Of a stretch of 64,000 bases of DNA, positions 55,343 through 64,000 are shown one piece after another (positions within the stretch are counted from its first letter, which is position 1; every line of letters starts with the position of its first letter). The notes below the pieces were generated by a model. It saw only the letters and a program-made list of their open reading frames with translations, was not told the DNA's origin and searched no databases. The position numbers and the translations under genes were made by a program. The DNA is taken from the NCBI GenBank assembly GCA_026713105.1, contig JAPOPC010000050.1:1-64000 (forward strand). Direction: 5' to 3'. The DNA is from Acidimicrobiaceae bacterium (GTDB lineage: Bacteria > Actinomycetota > Acidimicrobiia > Acidimicrobiales > Poriferisodalaceae).

Positions 55343-56428
55343 TCAGTCGAAGTTGATGACCGAGCGGACGACCTTGCCGGCTTTCATGTCGGCGAAACCG
55401 TCGTTGATCTGATCGAGCGTGATCACCGCTGAGACCCACTCATCGAGATGCAGCCGGCCTTGGAGATACAGCTCGACGAGGCGCGGCATATCGATGCGGA
55501 AGCGGTTCGATCCCATGGACGAACCCTTCAGCGTGCGGCCCCGCAACAGTTGCATCCCGTCGACAGAGATCTTCTGGTCCGCCGGGATCATGCCGACGAT
55601 CGTGGCGGTTCCGCCCAAGGCCAGCATGTTGAACGCCTGCTCTGCCGTGGTGTTCATGCCCAGGCATTCGATTGCGTGATGCACTCCCCCGCCGGTCAGC
55701 TCCAGCACCGCTTCGACAGGGTCCGACTCGAGCGGGTTCACCGCGTCGGTGGCGCCCAGCATGCGCGCCAGCTCCAGCTTGTCGGAGTTGGTGTCGACGG
55801 CGATGACTCGACCGGCTCCCGCAATGTGCGCCCCCTCGACTGCGGCCATGCCGACGCCGCCGCATCCGATGACCGCCACCGATTCGCCCCAGCGGACCTG
55901 GGCAGTGTTGTTGACCGCTCCGAAGCCCGTCATGACCCCGCAGCCGATCAGCGCCGCCTTCTCCAGCGGCATGTCGTCGCGGATCTTCACGAGGGCGTGC
56001 TCGTGCACCAGCATCAACTCGGCGAACGCCGAGAGGTTCAGGAAGCCGTGCAACGGCTCGGGCCGGTCCCACTCCAGGCGATCACTGGCGCCCGGCGGCA
56101 GCTTGACCGAGGTGTCCGAGCAGGTAGACGGATTGCCCGACAGGCAGCGCTCGCATTCGCCGCAGAAGACCGAGAGACAGGTGATGACGTGGTCGCCGGG
56201 CTTGACGTAGGTGACGGCACTGCCGACCGCTCCGACGACGCCGGCCGCTTCGTGGCCGAGCACCGCCGGCAGCGGATGGGGGAAGAGCCCTTCGATGAAG
56301 TGCAGATCGGAATGGCAGAGACCGGCGTAGGCGGTCGCGATCAGGACTTCCCGTGGGCCTGGGCTGCGTGTCGCGACGTCTGTGATCTCCATCGGTTGGT
56401 GCGGTTCATGCAGGACTGCCGCCTTCAT
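55343..56428 (-). CDS. Zinc-dependent alcohol dehydrogenase (class III-like)
   Basis: The 361-residue medium-chain dehydrogenase has the catalytic zinc region GLCHSDLHFIEG and GHEAAGVV, the four-cysteine structural zinc loop (CGECERCLSGNPSTC), and the NAD motif VIGCGGVGMAAVEGAH. It resembles NDMA-dependent or mycothiol-linked actinobacterial dehydrogenases. The ATG at 56428 follows AGAGG. The substrate is probably a primary alcohol or aldehyde adduct. Confidence 0.93.
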   Translation of the reverse strand: MKAAVLHEPHQPMEITDVATRSPGPREVLIATAYAGLCHSDLHFIEGLFPHPLPAVLGHEAAGVVGAVGSAVTYVKPGDHVITCLSVFCGECERCLSGNPSTCSDTSVKLPPGASDRLEWDRPEPLHGFLNLSAFAELMLVHEHALVKIRDDMPLEKAALIGCGVMTGFGAVNNTAQVRWGESVAVIGCGGVGMAAVEGAHIAGAGRVIAVDTNSDKLELARMLGATDAVNPLESDPVEAVLELTGGGVHHAIECLGMNTTAEQAFNMLALGGTATIVGMIPADQKISVDGMQLLRGRTLKGSSMGSNRFRIDMPRLVELYLQGRLHLDEWVSAVITLDQINDGFADMKAGKVVRSVINFD

Positions 56429-56503
56429 CTGGATGCCTCTCGTCCGAACTGCGGCACCCCGCGGGAGCCGCACTTCCTTGGAGGTTGGCACAATCCGTCG
56501 GTC

Positions 56504-57418
56504 TCACACCCTGAAGGCAACCCCGGTGAGCTGTTCTGACGCTTCCCAGAGCCGTCGTTGAAGCGCTGTGTCGTGGGAGCGAGCATTCGATGGGACGAGC
56601 ACCGGGTGCCCTCGCATCTCGAAGAATCCATCGGGTCCGTAGAACTCGCCCCCGGAGGCCGTGGGATCAGTGGCAGCCCGCAGCGTCGCCAAAGCGCCCA
56701 CGGCAGCGCTGTTGCGCAGCGGGCCGATGAGAGGATGGATGAAACGAATGCCCGGAAAGTCGCGCAGTATCTCTGTTTCGGACCAACCCGGATGAGCGGC
56801 CAGCGCCATGGTCTCCGCGTCTGCAGCTGCCAACCGCCGCTGCAGCTCGTAGGTGAACTGCAGATTCGCCAGCTTCGACCGACCGTACGCAGCTGACTGG
56901 CTGCGGCCCTGTGCGACCCCAAAGCGCTCGAAGTCAATCCGTGAGCGGTAGCGGTGAGCGTTGCTGCTCACCGTGACTACCCTCGACCCAGCTACAGGCA
57001 GCAGCCGCTCCAGCAACAGCCCAGTCCACGCGAAGTGTCCGATGTGGTTGGTGCCGAATCGGATCTCGAGTCCGTCAGCAGTCTGACGGCGAGGCGTGTG
57101 AAAGACGCCCGCATTGTTGACGAGCAGATCGATACGGTCGAATTGATCCCCGACGGCCGCCGCCGCCTCTCGCACCGAGTCAAGCAATGCAAGGTCCACT
57201 TCCTGCAGCACCAGGTCGGCTCGTGGATGTGCGATGCGAATCGCCTCGGCAGCAGCGCTGCCCTTGACGAGGTCCCGGACGGCGAGCACCACCTGCGCCC
57301 CACGGCCCGCCAGCGCCTTCGCTGTCTCGTATCCGTTGCCGGAGTTGGCACCGGTTACGACGGCAATGCGGCCCGACTGATCGGGAATGTCCTGAGCTGT
57401 CCAGTTGTCGTCGCTCAC
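56504..57418 (-). CDS. Short-chain dehydrogenase/reductase (retinol dehydrogenase-like)
   Basis: The 304-residue SDR has TGANSGNGYETAKAL for cofactor binding (the usual GxxxGIG reads GxxxGNG), VNNAGVF, and a catalytic YGRSKLANLQF. The pattern matches the WWOX/retinol-dehydrogenase-like group common in actinobacteria. The GTG at 57418 is used; only 4 bases separate it from the copA stop, so it may be transcribed with the copper genes. Confidence 0.9.
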   Translation of the reverse strand: MSDDNWTAQDIPDQSGRIAVVTGANSGNGYETAKALAGRGAQVVLAVRDLVKGSAAAEAIRIAHPRADLVLQEVDLALLDSVREAAAAVGDQFDRIDLLVNNAGVFHTPRRQTADGLEIRFGTNHIGHFAWTGLLLERLLPVAGSRVVTVSSNAHRYRSRIDFERFGVAQGRSQSAAYGRSKLANLQFTYELQRRLAAADAETMALAAHPGWSETEILRDFPGIRFIHPLIGPLRNSAAVGALATLRAATDPTASGGEFYGPDGFFEMRGHPVLVPSNARSHDTALQRRLWEASEQLTGVAFRV

Positions 57419-57422
57419 GCAG

Positions 57423-59570
<2,148 letters not shown>

Positions 59571-59578
59571 ATGACCAC

Positions 59579-59608
59579 TCTAAAGATTCCATCTGACTGG
59601 AAGGTCAA
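59579..59608 (-). promoter_or_regulatory. MerR-type copper promoter of copA
   Basis: On the minus strand TTGACC (59608-59603) and TTTAGA (59584-59579) are separated by an 18-bp spacer containing the imperfect inverted repeat ACCTTCC/GGAATCT, like the ACCTTCC-N7-GGAAGGT site of CueR promoters. The long spacer with a dyad is the hallmark of MerR-activated promoters. Confidence 0.75.
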
Positions 59609-59632
59609 GTCACCGTCACATAAATGGTCGTA

Positions 59633-60037
59633 TCAATCGCGGGTTTGGCCGATCACCTGGCAGCGATTGGGATCGGTGCACGATGCCGGATCCAGCCCCT
59701 GCGCCCGCCTCAGCAGCGCAGCGAGCTCTTTTCGAGCCGAACGAAGCTGGGCAATCTGAGCGTCGATGGCATCCACGTGGGCCTCGATGAGCGCCGTGGT
59801 GTGCGCGCATGACCGCTCACCGACGCTCTTGAGCTCGAGCACCGAGGAAATCTCCGCCAATGTGAGTCCAGTCGCTTGCGCGTCGCGGATGAACTGCAGC
59901 CGCTCGACAGCGTCACCTGCGTAGGTGCGGTACCCGCTCGCAGTCCGGTCTGGTTCATCGAGCAATCCGATCGACTCGTAATATCGAATCGTCTTCGTGC
60001 TCACCCCGCAGCGGTCGCCCAGTTCCCCGATCTTCAT
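59633..60037 (-). CDS. MerR-family metal-responsive regulator (CueR-like)
   Basis: The 134-residue activator has an N-terminal winged helix (KIGELGDRCGVSTKTIRYYESIGLL), a long dimerisation helix, and a C-terminal Cys pair (SCTDPNRCQV) like the Cu(I)-binding loop of CueR, though with shorter spacing between the cysteines. It lies directly upstream of copA in the same direction and should activate the promoter at 59579-59608 in response to copper. Confidence 0.92.
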   Translation of the reverse strand: MKIGELGDRCGVSTKTIRYYESIGLLDEPDRTASGYRTYAGDAVERLQFIRDAQATGLTLAEISSVLELKSVGERSCAHTTALIEAHVDAIDAQIAQLRSARKELAALLRRAQGLDPASCTDPNRCQVIGQTRD

Positions 60038-60106
60038 ACCGACGACGGTACTTGAGCTCGTGGCCCCAACCTTCCAGCCGGGAGGAATCCCGACGAGGAG
60101 CAGTGG

Positions 60107-60529
60107 TTACTCGCGGACGAACTGGGCGACCGTCTCGATGTTCAGCTGACCGGCCAGCCCCGCTGTGCGATGCACTGCTGCGTCTCGCCACTCCTGCGAC
60201 GTCGACATGGCCAGCAGCGCACCCCGGTTCGGGTACTTGGCGATAGCGATCTCGTCCCACAAGTCCTCGACCTGACCGAGCGACAGGAACGTCACATCCG
60301 CTGCAAACTGGACCTCGCCGCCATAGTCGCGGATGATTCTCGACACTGCTCGGCCGTACAGCTGGTACGCCTCGTAGCCGCTCAGATCGGTCTCACGCCC
60401 GTCCTCATACACGGCCTTTTCCTTGAACTTCAACAGGTTGACCATGTAGATCGGCCCATCAGGCCCGGGCTGCATCATCTCGTCGATGCGCTCGGGGCTC
60501 GTGGGCATCACTTCGTTGACGACCTCCAT
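60107..60529 (-). CDS. DUF1330-like protein
   Basis: The 140-residue protein has the pattern IYMVNLLKFKEKAVYEDG, GYEAYQLYGRAVSRIIRDYG, of DUF1330/NIPSNAP-like dimeric alpha/beta barrels, somewhat longer than usual. Function is unknown; relatives act in small-molecule catabolism. It stands between merR and a divergent aldo/keto reductase gene. Confidence 0.7.
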   Translation of the reverse strand: MEVVNEVMPTSPERIDEMMQPGPDGPIYMVNLLKFKEKAVYEDGRETDLSGYEAYQLYGRAVSRIIRDYGGEVQFAADVTFLSLGQVEDLWDEIAIAKYPNRGALLAMSTSQEWRDAAVHRTAGLAGQLNIETVAQFVRE

Positions 60530-60623
60530 CGGGTCACCCTCCAGTCGTGGGCATAGGCCCCATCAGTCAACTACGTCGGCGGGCACAGACCTAGTGTCGG
60601 TACTGCGCAACTTCGGGGGACCC

Positions 60624-61649
60624 ATGGCCGAACTCGTATCGAGAGCCCAAGCGGCACCCGTCGTGCTGGGAGCGATCGCCTTCGGCAAGCCCAAGCCGAC
60701 CACACGCGACCATCCCCTATCAACCGACGATTCCTGCGACGCCCTGCTGCGGGCTTTCGCAGATCTCGGCGGCGAGGAACTCGACACGGCGCGGCTGTAC
60801 CAGAACGGCCACAGCGAAGCCGTCATCGGCCGGGTGCCGGCGGGCGCCCGCTTCCGGGTCGGCACCAAGTACCACCCGACCCTTGAGGGCGGACCGGTCG
60901 CACAGATGGAGCAGTCGCTGACGGCACTGCAGCGCGACTCAGTGTCGATCTATTACATCCACATGCCCTCGACCGAGATCCCCCTCGAGGACACGCTCGC
61001 CGAGATCAACGAGTGCCATGCCGCCGGACAGCTCGAGCAATTCGGGCTGTCGAACTTTCCTGCCTGGCAGGTCGTCGAGATCGCCCAGTACTGCCAGCGG
61101 CAGGGCTACGTGATGCCGACCGTCTACCAAGGGGTGTACAACGCCCTGAATCGCACTGCCGAATACGAGCTCATCCCGGTGCTGCGCAACTACGGCATGC
61201 GCTACTACACGCACGGGTCGCTCGCGAGCGGGTTCCTCACGGGCAAGTACCGCAAGGGTGTCGACCCGGTGAAAGGGGTCGACCGCTTCGCCCAGTCACG
61301 CCGGCTCCGCCAGTACCAGGAGCGCTACCTGCACCGGGACGAGATGTTCGATGCGCTCGATGCGATCACCGTTGCCGCGTCGGAAGCCGGCATCAGCACG
61401 ATTGAGGCCGCGGTGCGCTGGACCCAGCATCACTCCGCCGTCGACGCCTCGCTCGGCGATGCGGTGCTCATCGGCGTGTCACGCCTCGAACAGCTCGAAC
61501 CCGTCATGACGGCTTCGCAGGGCGGGCCGCTGCCCGACGCCGTCGTAGAGGCGTTCGAGATGGCGAATGACTGCGTGAAGATGAAGTCCGAGTACTACAT
61601 GCAGTACCCCTACCCCACCCAGGGCAGCCCCTGGCGCTCGCGTTACTGA
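60624..61649 (+). CDS. Aldo/keto reductase
   Basis: The 341-residue TIM-barrel NADPH-dependent enzyme resembles the aflatoxin-aldehyde-reductase (AKR7) group. The catalytic set can be traced: Asp and Tyr in LDTARLYQNG, Lys in RVGTKYHP, and His in YYIHMPS. The ATG at 60624 is chosen because the upstream frame overlaps the divergent gene and is unlike the family. The substrate is unknown. Confidence 0.9.
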   Translation: MAELVSRAQAAPVVLGAIAFGKPKPTTRDHPLSTDDSCDALLRAFADLGGEELDTARLYQNGHSEAVIGRVPAGARFRVGTKYHPTLEGGPVAQMEQSLTALQRDSVSIYYIHMPSTEIPLEDTLAEINECHAAGQLEQFGLSNFPAWQVVEIAQYCQRQGYVMPTVYQGVYNALNRTAEYELIPVLRNYGMRYYTHGSLASGFLTGKYRKGVDPVKGVDRFAQSRRLRQYQERYLHRDEMFDALDAITVAASEAGISTIEAAVRWTQHHSAVDASLGDAVLIGVSRLEQLEPVMTASQGGPLPDAVVEAFEMANDCVKMKSEYYMQYPYPTQGSPWRSRY

Positions 61650-61698
61650 GCCGAGAGCGCCATCGCGCCTTGCTGACCGCTCAAGGGTCTCGGCTGCG

Positions 61699-62844
61699 TC
61701 AAGCCTGCCCGACGAGCAACGTGAGCAGCCCGCCCTGTTGCTTCTTGCCGGTTTGCAGCACCCGTCCCGTCGGCACTGCAGTGATCTCGACGGCACCGTT
61801 GTCGAAGCCCGCGCTGACGGACTCGGCGACGAGGTCCATGTCTCGCATCGGGCCCCAGAACGGTTCGTGGTTGTAATAGGTGTCCCAGTCGATCATCGCC
61901 TGGGTGACCGGGTCGACGCCGGCGTACCCGGCGAAGTCGGCGTGCACCATGAGCCCGCCCGGAGCCAGCAGTCGGCGGCATTCGGCCAGGCTTCTGCGCA
62001 GCGCTGCGGGGGACATCTCGTGGATCACGATGTGGGAAACGATCAGATCGAAATGGCCGTCGGGAAAATCAGTGCACTCAGCGTTCTGCTGGGAGAAATG
62101 CACTCTCCGCCCGAGTGACTCAGCCCTCGCATGCGCATAGCGCAGCACGGGTGCGCCCAGGTCGATGGCGTGGACTTCTGCGGCCGGAAACGCGTCGACG
62201 TAGGGCAGCGTCGAATTGCCCGAGGTGCAGCCCATGTCAAGAATCCGCCGCGGCGAGAACTCTGGGTGGGAGACCGCCAGGAAATTTCGGCAGACGGACT
62301 GGCCGTAGTTGTCGTTGAGGGCGCCCATCTGACCCATCGCGTAGACGTAGACGCCGCGGTCGAACAGCGCCCCGACCCCCACGTCGCCGTCCATGTACTC
62401 GCCCCGGTAGCCGCCCGGCATGGCGTGGATGTCGACCTCGGCGTTGTACCAGGGGATCTCAAGATCGGGGTCCAACCGGAGCGTCCCGAGTCCCGCGTCG
62501 GCCGCACGTGCACGTTCCGCGAGGTCGTCGGCCTGGCGCGCGATGGCATCGCCGACCGAGCTCCACAGCAGGTGCTGGCTGGATCGCCGCACCGAGCTCC
62601 ACAACCGGTAATACGTGTCCGAGCTCAGCGCCTCACGGACTTCATGGCGGTCAGCAGGCTCGGCCCCGCGCTCGGAGATCCATCGGTCCCGGACCCGACA
62701 GTCATAGACCTCCCGTACACCGGGGCTGACCCGGGTCGCGATGTGCGACTTCAGCGCTTGGACGAAGCTCTCCCGAGCGGTCTCGTCATGCGTTTCTGTG
62801 GGAAGAAGCGGGTGTCGTTGCTGGCTCATCTGGTTGTCCCCCAT
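61699..62844 (-). CDS. SAM-dependent methyltransferase
   Basis: The 381-residue protein has an N-terminal helical extension of about 190 residues before a class I methyltransferase domain (ILDMGCTSGNSTLPYVD, HAIDLGAPVLRYA, DLIVSHIVIHEM). The ATG at 62844 directly follows the TAG of the upstream gene; a second ATG five codons later, with GGGGG eight bases ahead, is also likely. It ends a three-gene coupled operon. The substrate is unknown. Confidence 0.87.
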   Translation of the reverse strand: MGDNQMSQQRHPLLPTETHDETARESFVQALKSHIATRVSPGVREVYDCRVRDRWISERGAEPADRHEVREALSSDTYYRLWSSVRRSSQHLLWSSVGDAIARQADDLAERARAADAGLGTLRLDPDLEIPWYNAEVDIHAMPGGYRGEYMDGDVGVGALFDRGVYVYAMGQMGALNDNYGQSVCRNFLAVSHPEFSPRRILDMGCTSGNSTLPYVDAFPAAEVHAIDLGAPVLRYAHARAESLGRRVHFSQQNAECTDFPDGHFDLIVSHIVIHEMSPAALRRSLAECRRLLAPGGLMVHADFAGYAGVDPVTQAMIDWDTYYNHEPFWGPMRDMDLVAESVSAGFDNGAVEITAVPTGRVLQTGKKQQGGLLTLLVGQA

Positions 62845-63234
62845 CTAGAGCTCTGCGAATGCGCGGTCGACGATCTGGAGATACCGGTCTTCGGTGTCGC
62901 CCGCCAGCGCCTCTTCGCGCATTTCCTCAAATACGCGATACACGCGGCCGGCGAACACTGCCGCTTCAGCCGCCCGGTCGGCAGTTTCCGCCTCGTCGGG
63001 TCGGTACGCCTCGATCGCCACAGCGACGTCGATGCCGGCCTCGGCAAGCACCGCTTCGAGCGTGCGCTGCCGTTCCCGCAACGCCCACACCTCGGACGCC
63101 AAGGCCGTCACGATCGCCAGGACTGCATCGGTCGCGCCCCCATCATCGAAGAAGGTCGGTCTCGCGCCGCGCGCCGTCGTCGGAAAACTCCGCCCCTCGA
63201 CGGGCTGAGCTTGCGGCGCTGTGGGCTCGCCCAT
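62845..63234 (-). CDS. Hypothetical protein coupled to methyltransferase
   Basis: The 129-residue protein is helical and acidic in its second half (ALASEVWALRERQRTLEAVL, EAAVFAGRVYRVFEEMREEA). No known family is recognised. Its ATG shares the A of the preceding gene's TGA (TGATG), and its own stop abuts the methyltransferase start, so translation of all three genes is likely coupled. It may be a subunit or chaperone of the methyltransferase. Confidence 0.7.
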   Translation of the reverse strand: MGEPTAPQAQPVEGRSFPTTARGARPTFFDDGGATDAVLAIVTALASEVWALRERQRTLEAVLAEAGIDVAVAIEAYRPDEAETADRAAEAAVFAGRVYRVFEEMREEALAGDTEDRYLQIVDRAFAEL

Positions 63235-63386
63235 CACTCCAGCTTCCCAGACTTTCGCTCGACCCGTCTCCCTTGAGCGAAGACGTCGAGAATCCAGGTG
63301 GTTGCTGGCGAGTAAACATCGATGAACACCGCCGGTTCATCGCCGAGGAACTCGGCCCCATGCTCGTTGAACTGCGGCTCGCTCAT
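63234..63386 (-). CDS. 50-residue small protein
   Basis: This short gene encodes a 50-residue acidic protein (MSEPQFNEHGAEFLGDEPAV, then a hydrophobic FIDVYSPATTWILDVFAQ, then a basic tail RRVERKSGKLE). Its TGA overlaps the start of the next gene as TGATG. It was found by reading the gap upstream of the methyltransferase operon. Coupling and base composition support a real gene; no family is recognised. Confidence 0.6.
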   Translation of the reverse strand: MSEPQFNEHGAEFLGDEPAVFIDVYSPATTWILDVFAQGRRVERKSGKLE

Positions 63387-63420
63387 GCTGCCCCGATTGG
63401 ACCGTCAAGTGGCTGTCGGC

Positions 63421-63460
63421 GACCTGCATCCTGAACATACACTGGTGTAGGTAGCAGGTC
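63421..63460. promoter_or_regulatory. Nested inverted repeats in a divergent promoter region
   Basis: An outer pair, GACCTGC (63421-63427) and GCAGGTC (63454-63460), encloses a perfect inner palindrome TACACTGGTGTA (63438-63449). The segment lies between the small-protein operon and the sterol desaturase gene. A dimeric regulator site for one or both genes is likely. Confidence 0.5.
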
Positions 63461-63505
63461 GGCAGGCACGCCGGTTTCGGCGTGAGACCGCTCGGGGGTG
63501 ATGCG

Positions 63506-64000
63506 ATGCCCTTGATCCCGTCGTCGTCCGACAGCGGTCGCGCGATGTGGAACTACACGCCGGGATTGCCCCTGCGCTCGGCGCCGTTCCTGCACTGGCC
63601 GCTGCGGCCAGGCGCCATTGCGAAGTACCTCGGGCGCACCTGGCTGCCGCTGCGGTCCCGCTTCTTCATGCTGGCCGTGTCGTTCGGGATCTGGGCCTGG
63701 TTCATGCCGTCGCTCGAACGCACCAAGAGCTTCGAATTCGGCTGGATATTCGAGGTGTGGCTGCGCAATCTGATCCTCGTGACGCTCGTCGCCGGCGGGC
63801 TGCATGCCTGGTTCTACGTCGTGCGCCGCCAGGGCGACAGCCTGCGCTACGACAGCCGCCCCTTCGGCCGCAACAAGCGGGTGTTCCTGTTCGGGAACCA
63901 GGTGCGGGAGAACACCTTCCTCACGCTCACCTCTGCTGTCGTTGTCTGGACCGGGTTCGAGTCGCTGATGCTGTGGGCCTACGCCAACGGGCACGCACGC
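63506..64000 (+). CDS. Sterol desaturase/fatty acid hydroxylase family protein (N-terminal part)
   Basis: The open frame runs off the window after 165 residues, with no stop. Hydrophobic segments at about residues 53-68, 87-106 and 140-158 and the phrase GGLHAWFYVVRRQGD with FGNQVRENTF resemble the membrane-bound sterol desaturase/hydroxylase family. The diiron histidine clusters would lie further downstream. The ATG at 63506 is used; the ATG at 63501 is out of frame and closes quickly. Confidence 0.72.
   Translation, partial: MPLIPSSSDSGRAMWNYTPGLPLRSAPFLHWPLRPGAIAKYLGRTWLPLRSRFFMLAVSFGIWAWFMPSLERTKSFEFGWIFEVWLRNLILVTLVAGGLHAWFYVVRRQGDSLRYDSRPFGRNKRVFLFGNQVRENTFLTLTSAVVVWTGFESLMLWAYANGHAR

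Overview
The window is GC-rich chromosomal DNA, densely packed with genes (no gene-free stretch reaches 300 bases). It looks like a marine or host-associated high-GC actinobacterium, most likely in or near the Acidimicrobiia. This rests on a furA-katG pair with an ATGA overlap, deazaflavin/F420-type small reductases, two luciferase-like (LLM) oxidoreductases, many GTG starts, and a catabolic repertoire of haloalkane dehalogenases, PhyH and ring-hydroxylating oxygenases, an arylsulfatase and a DMSP-lyase-like cupin. I saw no rRNA, tRNA, insertion sequence, prophage or CRISPR array. The taxonomic placement is inference.

The most striking feature is selenocysteine. Three genes carry four in-frame UGA codons at active-site positions: a TlpA/ResA-like redoxin (8899-10068), a redoxin fused to a DsbD-alpha-like domain (45057-46211), and a linalool dehydratase/isomerase-like protein (46225-47727). 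In the last, both UGAs fall where the two catalytic cysteines of LinD lie, nine residues apart. Each UGA is followed, 12-14 nt later, by a 6-bp hairpin; three of the four have a GGUC-type apical loop like that of the E. coli fdhF SECIS. UGA is a normal stop in neighbouring genes, so code reassignment is unlikely. No selA, selB, selC or selD lies in the window. The linalool dehydratase-like gene closes a co-directional run with a PhnD-like protein, an LLM oxidoreductase and an alpha/beta hydrolase (50595 to 46225), and it converges on the second selenoredoxin gene.

Layout. 1-3.4 kb: thioesterase, arylsulfatase, membrane protein. 3.4-8.9 kb: a single-chain Type ISP-like restriction-modification enzyme with an 11-C tract in its N-terminus (possible phase variation), then a VapBC pair. 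8.9-19.8 kb: selenoredoxin, an HsaA-like/extradiol dioxygenase pair, an SDR, and a minus-strand run of flavin monooxygenase, metallo-beta-lactamase-fold hydrolase, haloalkane dehalogenase, dimethylformamidase-like protein and carotenoid oxygenase. 19.8-25 kb: CotH lipoprotein, PPOX protein, apt, HNH nuclease, and a toxin-antitoxin-like pair behind a perfect palindrome. 25-33.5 kb: methyltransferase, PhyH-DDN-PhyH operon, GNAT, second haloalkane dehalogenase, RidA-like protein, TauD dioxygenase, P450, TetR. 33.5-38.6 kb: ring-hydroxylating dioxygenase operon. 38.7-45 kb: CoA transferase, LLM enzyme, nitronate monooxygenase, and an orphan CoxL-like molybdenum subunit. 45-50.6 kb: the selenoprotein locus. 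50.6-60 kb: katG-furA, MazEF-like pair, DMSP-lyase-like cupin, alcohol dehydrogenase, SDR, and a merR-copA copper operon. 60-64 kb: aldo/keto reductase, a tightly coupled three-gene methyltransferase operon, and the start of a sterol desaturase.

Together the genes describe an aerobic heterotroph breaking down terpenoid, steroid-like, aromatic, halogenated and sulfated organics, with copper and peroxide stress defences and several anti-phage or addiction modules.
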